The notes: generated by a model not told the origin, from the letters alone. A stretch of 64,000 bases of DNA from Lysinibacillus sp. B2A1 (GCA_002973635.1 CP027224.1:1808501-1872500), one strand, 5' to 3'; numbered from the stretch's first letter, positions 27,251-38,991 are shown. Made by a program: numbers and translations.

Positions 27251-30200
27251 GTGCAACGAAAAACAAAACAAGCACTCGCATTTTTGGTGATTGCCATCTT
27301 GGTGATGCAAACGGTATTTGGTAGCTTATCCGTGATGGCAATCGAAAACACTTCCTCATTGAATATCACAATGAGGACAAATGGGCAGGCGTATAATGAA
27401 GGGGATATTGCGACAGGTCCTGTGACTGTGCATGTAACAGCAGATAGTGCGACTGTGCAAATTTCACAAGATGTAGGCGCATCATGGCAACCATTAGATG
27501 TGAACCAACCAATTATACTAGAAGCAGCAGGTACACATCATGTATGGCTAAAAATAATCGGGCAAAGTGAGATGGAAAAGCGAGAGATTCGTATCGCACC
27601 AGCCCTCATAGCGCCATTGGCATCAACAGCATCCATTATTTATGTAAAGTCGGATGCAAATGGGGGCAATAACGGCACAAATTGGGTAAATGCTTACACA
27701 GACTTACAAGTGGCTTTAGCCAATGTGCAAGCAGGACAGGAGATTTGGATTGCGAAAGGGACATATAAACCCACAACGGGTGCTGACCAACGGATTTCCT
27801 TCCAAATGAAAGATGATGTCACTATCTATGGTGGATTTGCAGGTGAATCACAAGAAGAGACAATCGCAACACGTGATTTGATTGCGAATGAAACGATTTT
27901 AAGTGGGGATATCGGTGTAGAGAATGATAGAAGTGACAATAGCTACAATGTATTTTATCATAGCGAGAGTATACACTTAAATGCTACAGCTGTATTGGAC
28001 GGTGTAACGATTTCAGGAGGTAATGCCATAGATGGGAGTTCAGCTAATCGAATGCATGGAGGTGGCATGTATAATAAAAATAATAGCAGTCCAACGTTAA
28101 GGAATGTGTTATTCAAAGGCAACCATGCTAACGCTAATGGAGGTGGCATGTATAATCTCAACGATAGTAGCCCAACATTACAGAATGTGCAATTCAAAGA
28201 GAATATTGCTAGTTTAGGGGGCGGTCTAGCTAACGGCTCTGGTAGCAATCCAATGTTAAGCGATGTGAAATTTGAGCTCAATGAGGCTGCGTGTGGCGGT
28301 GGTATGTATAATAACTTTAGCAATCCAACCATAGATGGCGGGCAATTTATGAGCAATGTGGCTAGTGGTAATGTTGGCGGTGGTATGCATAATGAGAATA
28401 GCAGTCCGATAGTAAGCAATGTACGATTCGAGGAAAATGTTACGGATATTTTGGGAGGTGGCATGTCGAACGAAGAGGACAGTAATCCTGTATTAACAGA
28501 TGTCCAATTCATTAAAAACCGTTCAGAAGGTAATGGGGGAGCCATCTTTAACAGCAAGTCAACAGATTTAAAGCTAAAAAAAGTAAATTTTATCGAAAAC
28601 TCTGCCCAAGATAGTGGTGGGGGTATGTACAATATCCTTAGTACATTGACGATGACGGATGGGCTATTTAAGGATAACTCAGTTGATAGCGATGATCATG
28701 CAGACAATGGTGGAGGCATGTATAATGTCCAAAGCATACTAACGTTAGAGACGGTAGAATTCAACAGTAATAAGGCTGTTGAAGGAGGTGGTATATATAG
28801 TATAGATACTACCTCTACATTAACGGAAGTGCAGTTTATTGAAAATAAAGCAACATCTAACGGAGGGGCTCTTTACAATACCGATAGTATATTGATGCTG
28901 ACAAATGGGTTATTTGACTGGAACACAGCTGACTATGGGGGAGCTATTTATAACGTTGAAAGTAGCCCAACGTTTACCAACGCATTATTCCAAAAAAATA
29001 GTGCATCTACTGATGGGGATATTTGGTATAACGAAGGGAGTACGAGTAAACCAAGATTTAAAAATGTGACAGTGAGTCGGAATGGTGTGCAAGGAAGCAC
29101 AGACCATGCAACGTTCTCTAACAACATGGGTACTGTAATTATTAGCAATAGCATAATTGTGGGGAATCAGTGGTAAATGGTACATCGACAATGACCAATA
29201 GCCTTATCGGGGGTACAGTAGAAGCAACATTCTATGATGAAACAAGTACAGAAGTTATTGGAGATTTATATCCGATAGCGACCATTTTTGAGAACTTTGA
29301 TGGATACGATTTACGATTGAAGGCAGGCTCACCAGCGATTGATAAGGGGGACAACACATTCAATGATACAATAACAGACCTCGCTGGTAAGCCACGTATT
29401 CAAGGAGGCATCATTGATTTAGGTGCCTATGAAAGTTCTCCAATGACATTATATAATATCACCTATGAAAGCAATGGTGCAGAGAGTGGAAGTGCACCTG
29501 TTGATTCAGCAGCGTATGTTACAGGTGATGAAGTAATAGTGATGGAAAATGAAGGTGGTCTTGGCAAAACAGGATTTACTTTTGATGGTTGGAATACAGA
29601 AGCCAATGGCACAGGCGATGATTATTTTGTAGGTCAGAAATTCAACTTAGGGACAGCCAATATCACGCTTTATGCTAAATGGAAAGCAGTGGAGCATACA
29701 ATAACCTTTGTAGATGGGGACAAAACGGTAGATAGTCAAACTGTAGCGCATGAACAAACAGCAACAGAGCCAACACCACCCACAAAAGCAGGTCATACAT
29801 TTGCAGGTTGGTACAATGGTGAAACAAAGTGGAATTTTGCTAAGGATAAAGTAAAGGAAGCGACAACACTATATGCAAAGTGGACGGTAAATTCTACTAC
29901 ACCACCAATTCCGACACCGCCAGCTAGTGGGGGAGGAAACAACACATCATTCGATACTAGTGAAAGCATATACATTGTCCAGTTCCAAACAAATGGTGGT
30001 ACGATGATTACGAATCAGACAAAAAGTTACAATAGTAAAATGACAGCACCACTAACACCTGTAAGAGAAGGCTATACATTCGCAGGGTGGTATACGGATA
30101 GTGCCTTAACAAAAGAATGGCACTTTGACACAGATTTTGTGAGAGATAATATGACATTGTATGCGAAGTGGAATACGGAAGAAAAAATAGAGCCAGTCGA

Positions 30201-30777
30201 AAAAGAAAAAGAAGTACCACTAGTCGAACAACCAATAGCACCTGCATGTACGATTCAATTTACTGATATTGCTACACATTGGGCAAAGGATATGATTGAG
30301 GATATTACAGGACGTTGTATTATCAAAGGCTATCCAGATAGGACATTCAAACCAAACGACCCAATTCAGCGACAGCATGTAGCCGTGCTATTGACACGTG
30401 CCTTTGATTTACTAGCAATACGTGAAGTGCAAAACTTTACAGATGTGTCAGCAAGTCATAAATACTACGATTCAATTATGCAAGTGTATCAGGCTGGTAT
30501 TTTTGATGGCATAGATGGACAATTTAATCCTGACGCTTATATGACACGTGCGCAAATGGCAAAGATTCTTGTATTGGCATTTGAATTAAAGTCAAATGGG
30601 GCAAATCCAGCTATGTTCCAAGATGTACCTGCAACACATTGGGCAAAGGAATATATTGCTATACTTGCAGCGCATGGTATTGCACTTGGAGACAATGGTC
30701 ATTTTAAGCCAGATGAGCCAGTTACACGTGCACAATTTGTGGCGTTTTTATATCGAATTATGCAAAAAGAAAGATAA
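27251..30777 (+). pseudogene. Beta-helix / InlB-repeat / SLH surface protein 2, frameshifted
   Basis: Two frames, 27251-29176 (641 codons from GTG) and 29170-30777, together encode a paralogue of the SLH protein at 19443. Order: near-identical signal peptide (MQRKTKQA...), beta-helix with about fourteen ~25-residue rungs (GGGMYN..SSPTL..V.F..N.A), InlB/Flg_new repeats ending LYAKW, a Gly/Pro linker, and three SLH domains (HWAKDMIEDI, IIKGYPDRTF, TRAQFVAFLYR). The frame breaks at ~29165-29176: the first frame ends IVGNQW-stop while the second reads on from VVNGTS. Adding one base there restores a single ~1175-residue protein with the IVGN...NNSL pattern of the paralogue. Real mutation, phase-variable slippage or sequence error cannot be told apart. 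As read, the first product lacks its SLH anchor. Confidence 0.85.
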
Positions 30778-30848
30778 TCATATGAAAAAGTTGATAAAAG
30801 AGCTGTGAAAAGTATATTTTATTTATAACCGTTTTCAAGATAATAAGA

Positions 30849-30884
30849 ACATTGATTACTTTTATAGTAATTGATGTTTTTTTG
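30849..30884 (+). terminator. Terminator after SLH gene 2
   Basis: Same hairpin and T tract as at 22395-22429; part of the duplicated 3' flank. Confidence 0.85.
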
Positions 30885-30904
30885 GGTTCACAAATACTTT
30901 TAAA

Positions 30905-30967
30905 CGTAACGAGTTACATTTTTTGCTATGTGGTTACAAATTTTGTCATGCTAGTTACATCTGTTTT
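30905..30967. repeat. Three degenerate ~21-bp repeats, GTTACA core
   Basis: Shortened version of the array at 22451: units beginning CGTAACGAGTTACA, CTATGTGGTTACA and TCATGCTAGTTACA. One unit is 20 bp, so any reading frame is broken. Confidence 0.65.
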
Positions 30968-31027
30968 TACACGAAATATTAATTGTGAAATACATACTTA
31001 ATTTAAAATAGGGTTTCTAGATTAGGT

Positions 31028-31058
31028 AATCTCAATTTAGTTTGAGATTGCTTTTTTA
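31028..31058 (+). terminator. Intrinsic terminator
   Basis: AATCTCAA (31028-31035) pairs with TTGAGATT (31042-31049), followed by GC and a T6 tract. Confidence 0.75.
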
Positions 31059-31076
31059 TTGCGCTGATTTAGCGGA

Positions 31077-31160
31077 GTGACGGATAGAATCATTAAAGTG
31101 CTGGATAGGGCCTCAAAACTGATGAATAAAACATTCAAAGTAATGGATAGAATTCTCAAA
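31077..31160. repeat. Four 21-bp repeats, GGATAGAAT..TCAAA type
   Basis: Exact 21-bp periodicity with units starting at 31077, 31098, 31119 and 31140; approximate consensus GTGATGGATAGAATATTCAAA. The plus strand is open through all units and reads VTDRIIK, VLDRASK, LMNKTFK, VMDRILK, LN-stop: an amphipathic heptad peptide. No good ribosome site precedes GTG 31077. Confidence 0.7.
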
Positions 31161-31366
31161 CTTAATTAAGTAGAGAATAAAATCTCTAGATACATATAGA
31201 ATTGTTAAAAACTTCTTACTCATGTACAATAAATGCTATAATATTCTGATAATTAAAGTTTTCTAATAGTTTAATAATCAAGAATATATTTCATAACTTC
31301 CAAATACACTTTAGGGTGATGGATGATAGGAAATAGGAGAATTACGTTGCAAAGGGGTTTTTCATA

Positions 31367-32515
31367 ATGAGAGAAGTGGTGATTGTAGCGGCTGTTCGTA
31401 CAGCGGTTGGCAGAAGAAAAGGAGCATTAAGCAATGTACGAGCGGATGATTTAGCGGCAGATGTTCTACAGGAGGCGGTGCAACGTGCAGGAATCCAGAA
31501 GAATCAGGTTGAGGATGTTATTTTAGGCTGTGTGACACAAACAGCCGAACAAGGTGCTAACATTGCTCGAACAGCCTTATTAATGGCAGGCTTTCCTGAG
31601 ACTGTTCCTGGTGTAACTATTGATCGACAATGTGGTTCAAGTCAGCAGGCCGTGCATTTTGCAGCACAAGCCATTTTGGCAGGTGATATGGATATCGTTA
31701 TTGCTGGTGGGGTTGAGAGTATGACAAGGGTGTCAATGGGTACTAATATGCAGAGTGCTCATGAGGGTAAACGCTTACAGGATAACTATGCCATTATTCA
31801 CCAAGGTTTATCAGCAGAGAAAATGGCAGAAAAATGGAGCTTTTCAAAGGAGCAGCTAAATAACTATGCCTACAATAGTCATAGACGAGCATTAGCAGCG
31901 ATGGAAGCTGGCTATTTTACAGATGAAATACTACCAATTCAAGTTACACAAGAGGATGGCTCTGTTTCAACTTTTTCAATTGATGAGGGACCAAGAGCTG
32001 AGACGTCAGTTGATAAATTAAATGGATTGAAAACCGTTTTTCAGGAGGATGGTGTAATAACAGCTGGTAATGCAAGTCAAATGAGTGATGGCGCATCGGC
32101 AGTCGTCGTTATGTCCTTAGAGAAATCACAGGAACTTGGTATACAGCCGCTTGCTAAAATCATCACAAGAGTTGTTGTCGGTTCAGATCCGACCCTCATG
32201 TTAACTGGTCCAATAGAGGCAACTAGAAGAGCACTAGAACGTTCTGGTTTAAAGATTGAAGATATCGATACGTATGAAGTGAACGAAGCTTTTGCGCCTG
32301 TGCCACTTGCTTGGCTGCATGAAACTGGAGCAGATCCTGAGAAGCTCAATCCATATGGGGGAGCTATTGCTTTAGGTCATCCATTAGGTGCAACGGGTAC
32401 AAAGCTACTAACTACGATGCTCTACAGAATGCAGCGGGAAAATTTACGCTATGGACTACTGGCTATTTGTGAAGGTATGGGCATGGCAAATGCCACTATT
32501 ATTGAAAAAATGTAA
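31367..32515 (+). CDS. Thiolase (acetyl-CoA C-acyltransferase)
   Basis: 382 residues, normal for the thiolase family. Active-site Cys in TIDRQCGSSQQA (~88), NEAFAP (~304-309), GGAIALGHPLGATG (His ~340) and the C-terminal CEGMGMANA loop, where most thiolases read C-x-GGGxG; the Cys is kept. It cleaves 3-ketoacyl-CoA with CoA or condenses acyl-CoAs in the reverse direction. It is first in a three-gene run with a 3-hydroxyacyl-CoA dehydrogenase-like SDR and an acyl-CoA ligase, which suggests beta-oxidation of a fatty or branched acid. ATG 31367 is preceded by AAAGGGG at 31350-31356. Degradative and biosynthetic thiolase cannot be separated by eye. Confidence 0.9.
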   Translation: MREVVIVAAVRTAVGRRKGALSNVRADDLAADVLQEAVQRAGIQKNQVEDVILGCVTQTAEQGANIARTALLMAGFPETVPGVTIDRQCGSSQQAVHFAAQAILAGDMDIVIAGGVESMTRVSMGTNMQSAHEGKRLQDNYAIIHQGLSAEKMAEKWSFSKEQLNNYAYNSHRRALAAMEAGYFTDEILPIQVTQEDGSVSTFSIDEGPRAETSVDKLNGLKTVFQEDGVITAGNASQMSDGASAVVVMSLEKSQELGIQPLAKIITRVVVGSDPTLMLTGPIEATRRALERSGLKIEDIDTYEVNEAFAPVPLAWLHETGADPEKLNPYGGAIALGHPLGATGTKLLTTMLYRMQRENLRYGLLAICEGMGMANATIIEKM

Positions 32516-32530
32516 AAGGGGTTGTAGTGG

Positions 32531-33298
32531 ATGAAGTGTCATGAAGTAATAGCTATTGTAACAGGAGGAGCGTCTGGATTAGGGGAAGCCACTGTCCGAA
32601 AAATCGTTGCGGAGGGTGGTAGAGCCGTTATATTTGATGTCAATGACGAGCGAGGTCATGCCCTATCAGAGGAATTGGGAGACAATGTTGGATATGCACA
32701 CGTTGATGTAACAAAAGAAGCGGATGTAACAGTAGGGTTGGAACAAGCGTTAACAATGTTCGGTTCCATTAATGTTGCAGTTAACTGTGCAGGTATTGCT
32801 GATGCAAGCAAGGTAATTTCAAAGCGTGGTGTGCATGCACTTGCTTTATTTGAAAAGGTCATTGCTGTTAATTTAATCGGTACCTTCAATGTTATTCGTC
32901 TTGCAGCTGAGAAAATGCAGCATAATGAGCCGAATGAGGATGGTCAACGCGGCGTTATTATCAATACTGCCTCGGTAGCTGCGTTTGATGGGCAAATAGG
33001 ACAAGCAGCCTATAGCGCATCAAAGGGTGGTGTAGCAGCGATGACATTGCCAATTGCTCGGGAACTAGCAGAGATAGGTGTACGTGTGATGACGATTGCA
33101 CCAGGGTTAATTGAGACACCAATGTTTGCATCATTGCCAGAGCCAGCACGAGAGGCACTGGCAAAAATGACGCCATTTCCTAAACGTCTTGGGAAACCAT
33201 CTGAATATGCACTATTGGTCGAAAGTATTATCCAAAATGGTTTATTAAATGGTGAGGTAATACGCTTAGATGGAGCTATTCGTATGCAGCCGAAGTAA
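32531..33298 (+). CDS. SDR family dehydrogenase, 3-hydroxyacyl-CoA dehydrogenase type
   Basis: 255 residues, a classical short-chain dehydrogenase. NAD-binding [12 protein letters not shown] at ~10-21, NCAGIA at ~80-85, catalytic Ser in [15 protein letters not shown], and YSASKGG (Tyr/Lys) at ~158-164. The acidic residue after the second strand (IFDVND) indicates NAD rather than NADP. Long insert [21 protein letters not shown] and overall pattern resemble HSD17B10-like 3-hydroxyacyl-CoA dehydrogenases. It starts 13 bp after the thiolase stop, in one operon; it would supply the ketoacyl-CoA that the thiolase cleaves. Confidence 0.85.
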   Translation: MKCHEVIAIVTGGASGLGEATVRKIVAEGGRAVIFDVNDERGHALSEELGDNVGYAHVDVTKEADVTVGLEQALTMFGSINVAVNCAGIADASKVISKRGVHALALFEKVIAVNLIGTFNVIRLAAEKMQHNEPNEDGQRGVIINTASVAAFDGQIGQAAYSASKGGVAAMTLPIARELAEIGVRVMTIAPGLIETPMFASLPEPAREALAKMTPFPKRLGKPSEYALLVESIIQNGLLNGEVIRLDGAIRMQPK

Positions 33299-33410
33299 GG
33301 CATATCATAAAAAAGCTAGTGCTTATAGCATTAAGCATTTCTAGCAAGATATTGTGCTTGCAGCAGTCAGCCATGGATGTTTCAAAAATTTTGTGAACAA
33401 AGGGGAGAGT

Positions 33411-35042
33411 ATGATTATGCATATGATGGATACACCTTTAGTATTAACAAGTTTTTTGAATCGAGCAGAACGATTTTTCCATGCAAAAAAAATATATTCA
33501 CGGACAAGCCCCACAACTATTCATGAGTTTACCTATAAAGACTATGTAAAACGGACTCGTCAATTAGCGGACGCCCTTACAAAACTTGGAATGGAACGTG
33601 GTACAAAGGTGGGTACCTTTGCTTGGAACCACCACCGACATTTAGAAGCCTATTTTGCTGTTCCATGTGCAGGAGCTGTGTTGCATATGATTAATATTCG
33701 TTTAGCACCTGAACATATGGCCTATGTTATTAATCATGCGGAGGATGAAATACTACTCATTGACGATAACTTGGTGCCGCTTATTGCACCAATTGTCTCT
33801 CAGTTGAAAACCGTGAAGCATTTTATCGTAATGGGGGATGCAGTCATACTGGAAACCATTCCCTTACCGAATGCCCTTTCCTATGAAGAATTGCTTAAAA
33901 ATGCAAATGATTGCTTTACATTCCCAGAGGATTTAGATGAAAACACACCCGCTGGCATGTGCTACACAAGTGCAACTACAGGAATGCCAAAGGGCGTCGT
34001 TTATACGCATCGCAGTATCGTTCTTCACAGTATTGCTGCTGGACTCTCTGATAGTATTGCAATTAGTGAAGGAGATGTTGTATTACCTGTTGTTCCAATG
34101 TTTCATGCAAATGCCTGGGGATTTCCATTCGCTAGCGTTTTATTTGGTGCTACACAGGTGCTACCTGGACCAATGTTTACCCCGCAGTTGCTATTGGATT
34201 TATTTGAAACATATAAGGTTACACTCACTGCTGGTGTGCCGACAATTTGGCTTGGTGTATTACAGGAGCAACGAAAAAATTCACGTGATTTATCCTCATT
34301 GCGCTTAATTGTTTGTGGGGGATCTGCATCACCACAGGGGCTCGTTCGTGGCTTTGAACAGGAGCTTAAAATTCCTTACATTACAGGCTATGGTATGACA
34401 GAGACATCGCCACTAGTTAGCTTGTCGACATATTTAACACATATGGAAGATTATACGTCTGATGAAAAAATGGCTGTACGAATTACACAGGGCATAACAG
34501 TGCCGCTTATTGAAACACGTGTTGTAAATGAAAATGGTGAAGTTCCTTGGGATAGCAAAACAATGGGGGAACTGACAATTAGAGGTCCGTGGGTTGCTGG
34601 AGAGTACTATAATGATGAACGAACATCCGAAGCCTTTAAAGATGGCTGGCTCTACACAGGGGATATTGCAGTCATGACAGCTGACGGTTATATAAAAATT
34701 ACAGATCGAACAAAAGATTTAATTAAGAGTGGTGGGGAATGGATTTCGTCAGTGGAGCTTGAAAATTCCTTAATGTCACATCCTAAAGTATTTGAGGCGG
34801 CAGTGATCGCAATTCCCCATGAAAAATGGATTGAACGACCTTTAGCATGTGTTGTACCGAAGCCTGAGTATAAAGACACTATTACAAAGGTAGAGCTACT
34901 AACTGATTTAGAAAATCAATTCCATAAAACATGGATTCCAGATGATGTTGTATTTTTAGATGAAGTACCGAAAACTTCTGTCGGTAAATTCTTAAAGGCA
35001 AAGTTACGAGAAGATTTGAAGGATTATCGAGTAGAGGTATAA
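33411..35042 (+). CDS. AMP-forming acyl-CoA synthetase
   Basis: About 543 residues from ATG 33411; ATG 33417 is equally likely, as AGGGGAG at 33401-33407 fits it better. An upstream in-frame start at 33354 has no site. Adenylate-forming motifs: MCYTSATTGMPKGVVYTHRS (A3 core, ~182-201), GYGMTETSP (~323-331), WLYTGDIAVM (~408-417), DRTKDLIKSGGEWIS (~425-439) and the C-terminal catalytic Lys in KTSVGKFLKAKLR. It activates a carboxylic acid to acyl-CoA, feeding the SDR and thiolase. Chain-length preference cannot be read. Third gene of the operon, followed by a terminator. Confidence 0.9.
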   Translation: MIMHMMDTPLVLTSFLNRAERFFHAKKIYSRTSPTTIHEFTYKDYVKRTRQLADALTKLGMERGTKVGTFAWNHHRHLEAYFAVPCAGAVLHMINIRLAPEHMAYVINHAEDEILLIDDNLVPLIAPIVSQLKTVKHFIVMGDAVILETIPLPNALSYEELLKNANDCFTFPEDLDENTPAGMCYTSATTGMPKGVVYTHRSIVLHSIAAGLSDSIAISEGDVVLPVVPMFHANAWGFPFASVLFGATQVLPGPMFTPQLLLDLFETYKVTLTAGVPTIWLGVLQEQRKNSRDLSSLRLIVCGGSASPQGLVRGFEQELKIPYITGYGMTETSPLVSLSTYLTHMEDYTSDEKMAVRITQGITVPLIETRVVNENGEVPWDSKTMGELTIRGPWVAGEYYNDERTSEAFKDGWLYTGDIAVMTADGYIKITDRTKDLIKSGGEWISSVELENSLMSHPKVFEAAVIAIPHEKWIERPLACVVPKPEYKDTITKVELLTDLENQFHKTWIPDDVVFLDEVPKTSVGKFLKAKLREDLKDYRVEV

Positions 35043-35054
35043 TAGACTAAGACA

Positions 35055-35086
35055 TTGAAGGTGGTGATGAGCTACCTTCATTTTTT
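35055..35086 (+). terminator. Terminator of the acyl-CoA operon
   Basis: TGAAGGT pairs with ACCTTCA around a ~10-nt loop, followed by T6, a dozen bases after the ligase stop. Confidence 0.75.
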
Positions 35087-35204
35087 ATGGGAATTTTTCA
35101 GTAGGGAGAAATATTCATAAATTGATGTAAGAAGGAACAGAAAAAATGAAACTATTTTTTCCATTTTGCCGTATAATCATTATTAATGAAAGGATGTGGA
35201 CGTA

Positions 35205-35435
35205 TTGTCAATTGCAATTGTTGCGATTATCGGAGGAGTCATTATTTCTTTAGCTGGCATTTTTACGGACGCTCGCACAAGACAGCAAAAAATTAAACTA
35301 AAGTCTATCGATAAAGAGCTTGAGTTGGAAAAACTCAGATTAGAAACATATACGATGGAGACAGAAAAAATGCGTCTAGAACTAGAGCAATCGAAAGTGT
35401 TATTACTAGAGGAAAAACAAAATTCAAATAAGTAA
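35205..35435 (+). CDS. Small membrane-anchored coiled-coil protein
   Basis: 76 residues from TTG 35205, placed by AAAGGATG at 35189-35195; GTG 35196 is too close. One N-terminal membrane helix (SIAIVAIIGGVIISLAGIF) is followed by a charged coiled coil rich in Lys/Glu/Leu heptads (KSIDKELELEKLRLETYTME). Type and family unknown; such proteins are common small membrane proteins in Bacillales. It stands just before cheR but has its own promoter region, and 83 bp separate the two. Confidence 0.65.
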   Translation: MSIAIVAIIGGVIISLAGIFTDARTRQQKIKLKSIDKELELEKLRLETYTMETEKMRLELEQSKVLLLEEKQNSNK

Positions 35436-35485
35436 CTTGGATTACAATGAAAGACTATTTCAGGATTGGCACTTTTCCGCTATAA

Positions 35486-36289
<804 letters not shown>

Positions 36290-36714
36290 TTAATAATATG
36301 AGAAAAGCACTGGTACAATAGACAACATGAATGTCATGTACATATTTGAAGGCATCGGACATAGAGAAATCGTACGCTTTTCGCTTAACATAAGCAAAAG
36401 GCGTATTTTTTATTTAATAGATGAGCGAATGAAAAAAATCACAATTTACGATTGAATGGACAGCAGTATCTATCTTCATTTTGTAGAGAATATAGATGGA
36501 GTTTTAGATGTACGTAAAACGTTCAGAATATTCGCATTTAAAATAGTGTTTTCAATGATAGAATTGCTTTAAATTCATAAGTTGCTAGAACAGTTCAAAA
36601 TTTGTAAACAATAAACGAGAGACTGAAAGACATTTGCAAAAGGACTGTTTTTTTAGAGAATATATGTTATAGTGAAAAATACATACTTTAGCGAGTTGAA
36701 GGGAGAAAGCGTTT
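36290..36714. other. Intergenic region between cheR and aroC
   Basis: 425 bp. Holds a strong hairpin terminator at 36373-36413 and, near the end, a possible -10 TATAGT at 36668-36673 for the aro operon, with only a weak -35. No gene seen. Confidence 0.6.
36373..36413 (+). terminator. Terminator downstream of cheR
   Basis: TACGCTTTTCGCTT pairs with AAGCAAAAGGCGTA (two G-U/mismatch positions) around a short loop, followed by a T6 tract. Confidence 0.75.
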
Positions 36715-37896
36715 ATGCGTTACTTAACAGCGGGAGAGTCACACGGCCCCCAATTAACAACAATTATTGAGGGATTACCATCACTCTTGCCAATTACAGC
36801 AGAAAAAATTAACCACGATTTAAAGCGTCGTCAAGGAGGACATGGTCGCGGTCGACGTATGCAAATCGAAACAGATACAGTGGAAATAGTTGCTGGTGTT
36901 CGTCATGGACAAACACTTGGTTCTCCCTTAGCACTCGTAGTCTCAAATGATGATTGGAAGCATTGGACTAAAATTATGGGAGCAGAGCCATTAGCAGAAG
37001 ATGTGAATCCAGAAGACATCAAACGTCAAATTTCACGACCACGACCAGGACATGCTGACTTAGTAGGAGGCATGAAATACGGACATCGTGATTTAAGGAA
37101 TGTGCTAGAACGTTCCTCTGCACGTGAGACAACTGTTCGTGTAGCTGTAGGTTCAGTGGCTAAAGCTTTATTAAATGAATTAGGCATCTCTATTGTGTCT
37201 CATGTAACAGAAATTATTGGTATTAAGGCAGATACATCTTTAGTGGAGGGAAAATCTGCTGATGAAATTCGTGCAATTGTTGAAGCAGACCCATGCTACT
37301 GCGTAGATCCAGAGGCTTCTGCCAAAATGGTAGAGGCGATTGATGAAGCGAAAAAAGCTGGTGATTCAATTGGTGGTGTTGTAGAGGTTATTGTTGAAGG
37401 AATGCCAGCTGGTGTTGGATCATATGTTCATTATGATCGTAAGCTTGATGCCAAATTAGCAGCTGCTATGCTGTCTATTAATGCATTTAAAGGTGTTGAA
37501 TTTGGAATTGGCTTTGAAATGGCACGTCGCAAAGGTTCTGAAGTACATGATGAGATTATTTGGTCTGAAGAACAAGGCTATACACGTGCAACAAATCGCC
37601 TAGGCGGCTTAGAAGGCGGGATGTCTACGGGAATGCCAATTGTAGTACGTGGTGTTATGAAGCCAATTCCTACATTATATAAACCTTTGCAAAGCGTTGA
37701 TATTGAAACAAAAGAACCATTCAAAGCAAGTGTAGAGCGCTCAGATAGCTGTGCAGTACCTGCAGCATCAGTTGTAGCAGAGCATGTTATTGCCTGGGAA
37801 ATTGCCAATGCTATTTTGGAGCAATTCCATAGTGATCAATTACCACAACTAAAAGCTCAAATTGAAGAACAACGTCGTTATACAAAGGGGTTCTGA
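36715..37896 (+). CDS. aroC: Chorismate synthase
   Basis: 393 residues, typical of Gram-positive chorismate synthases (gene named aroF in B. subtilis). Signatures: [17 protein letters not shown] at 7-23, [12 protein letters not shown] at 38-49, [15 protein letters not shown] (~103-117), [17 protein letters not shown] (~123-139) and the C-terminal [15 protein letters not shown] (~343-357). It uses reduced FMN to convert 5-enolpyruvylshikimate-3-phosphate to chorismate. First gene of a run aroC-aroB-aroH-hisC-tyrA-aroA. ATG 36715 has GGGAGAAAG upstream. Confidence 0.97.
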   Translation: MRYLTAGESHGPQLTTIIEGLPSLLPITAEKINHDLKRRQGGHGRGRRMQIETDTVEIVAGVRHGQTLGSPLALVVSNDDWKHWTKIMGAEPLAEDVNPEDIKRQISRPRPGHADLVGGMKYGHRDLRNVLERSSARETTVRVAVGSVAKALLNELGISIVSHVTEIIGIKADTSLVEGKSADEIRAIVEADPCYCVDPEASAKMVEAIDEAKKAGDSIGGVVEVIVEGMPAGVGSYVHYDRKLDAKLAAAMLSINAFKGVEFGIGFEMARRKGSEVHDEIIWSEEQGYTRATNRLGGLEGGMSTGMPIVVRGVMKPIPTLYKPLQSVDIETKEPFKASVERSDSCAVPAASVVAEHVIAWEIANAILEQFHSDQLPQLKAQIEEQRRYTKGF

Positions 37897-37899
37897 TTT

Positions 37900-38991
37900 A
37901 TGCGAGTACCAATTGCAACGAAATCACATCAATATGAGGTTGTTCTTGGCCATAATTTTTTAGCGGAAGCAGTAAAAGCATTTGAGGATAAGCTTCAAAA
38001 AGCTGATAAACTCATTGTTTTTACAGATGTCAATGTATGGGCAGCTCAAGGAGATTATTTCAAGGCAAATTTCCCATATGAGTTTAATGTGTTTGTCTTA
38101 CCAAGTGGCGAGGCATGCAAAAGCTTTGAACAGTACAATGCAGCACAGACATTTTTATTACAACAAAAATGCTCTCGCAAATCCTTTGTTTTTGCATTTG
38201 GCGGAGGTGCTGTTGGAGATTTAACTGGCTTTGTTGCTGCTACATTTATGCGTGGAATACCATTTATCCAAATACCAACAACCATTTTGGCACATGACTC
38301 AGCAGTTGGTGGTAAAACAGCCATTAATCATCCACTAGGAAAGAATATGATTGGTGCATTTTATCAACCTGAGGGAGTTATTTACGATACTGTATTTATT
38401 GAGAGCCTACCTGAACGTGAGGTACGTTCGGGTACTGCAGAAGTGATCAAGCATGCCATGATTTCGAATGCAGCATGGTTAGAGGAATTAATGACAGCCG
38501 AAACTGTCATTCATTTCAGTACAGAAGAATTAGCAATACAGCTTCGAAAGGGTATTGAAGTGAAGGCTCAAATTGTTGCAGAAGACGAAACAGAACAATC
38601 TGTACGGAAGTTTTTGAACTTAGGTCATACGTATGGACATGCCATTGAGGCAGCAGCGGGTTATGGAAAAGTAGCGCATGGTGAAGCAGTTATGATTGGG
38701 CTTGTTTATTGCTTATTATTAAGTGAGCGATATGGTGAGCTGGATCGTCATTTTACTAAGTCATTTTTACATTTTGCCGTGAAGAATGGCTATCCATTTG
38801 AGGCTGTAAATGATTATACTTTTGAACAATTGACAGAGTATTTAATGAAAGATAAAAAAGCGGAGTATGGGATTTTGCAATTTGTTTTGCTTGAAAAAGT
38901 TGGTAAACCTTTTGTGCAGCCGATTGATCTAGGAGAGTGCAAAGAGGTAGATGCAGAATTTCGACAGCTATTAGCGGAGGTGCTTGTATGA
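37900..38991 (+). CDS. aroB: 3-Dehydroquinate synthase
   Basis: 363 residues, full length. NAD-binding GGGAVGDLTGFVAATFMRG at ~100-118, IPTTILAHDSAVGGKTAIN (~126-144; Lys for substrate), KNMIGAFYQP, then metal ligands E in GTAEVIKHAMI (~181), H in NLGHTYGHAIE (~245) and H in VAHGEAVMIG (~262). It converts DAHP to 3-dehydroquinate, the second shikimate step. Starts 3 nt after aroC and overlaps aroH by 4 nt (ATGA), so the genes are co-translated. Confidence 0.97.
   Translation: MRVPIATKSHQYEVVLGHNFLAEAVKAFEDKLQKADKLIVFTDVNVWAAQGDYFKANFPYEFNVFVLPSGEACKSFEQYNAAQTFLLQQKCSRKSFVFAFGGGAVGDLTGFVAATFMRGIPFIQIPTTILAHDSAVGGKTAINHPLGKNMIGAFYQPEGVIYDTVFIESLPEREVRSGTAEVIKHAMISNAAWLEELMTAETVIHFSTEELAIQLRKGIEVKAQIVAEDETEQSVRKFLNLGHTYGHAIEAAAGYGKVAHGEAVMIGLVYCLLLSERYGELDRHFTKSFLHFAVKNGYPFEAVNDYTFEQLTEYLMKDKKAEYGILQFVLLEKVGKPFVQPIDLGECKEVDAEFRQLLAEVLV

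Larger units (their letters stand above)
30778..31366. other. Intergenic region with terminators and repeat arrays
   Basis: 590 bp. It begins with ~200 bp nearly identical to the DNA after SLH gene 1 (terminator plus 21-bp repeats), then a second terminator at 31028, a separate 4 x 21 bp array at 31077-31160 and AT-rich DNA before the thiolase operon. The operon promoter should be in the last 200 bp. Confidence 0.65.

Noticed and set aside
27958..28632. 224-codon open frame on the minus strand
   Set aside because: It is the antisense of the repetitive beta-helix gene; the repeated Pro-Pro pattern mirrors the GGGMYN repeat and there is no ribosome site.
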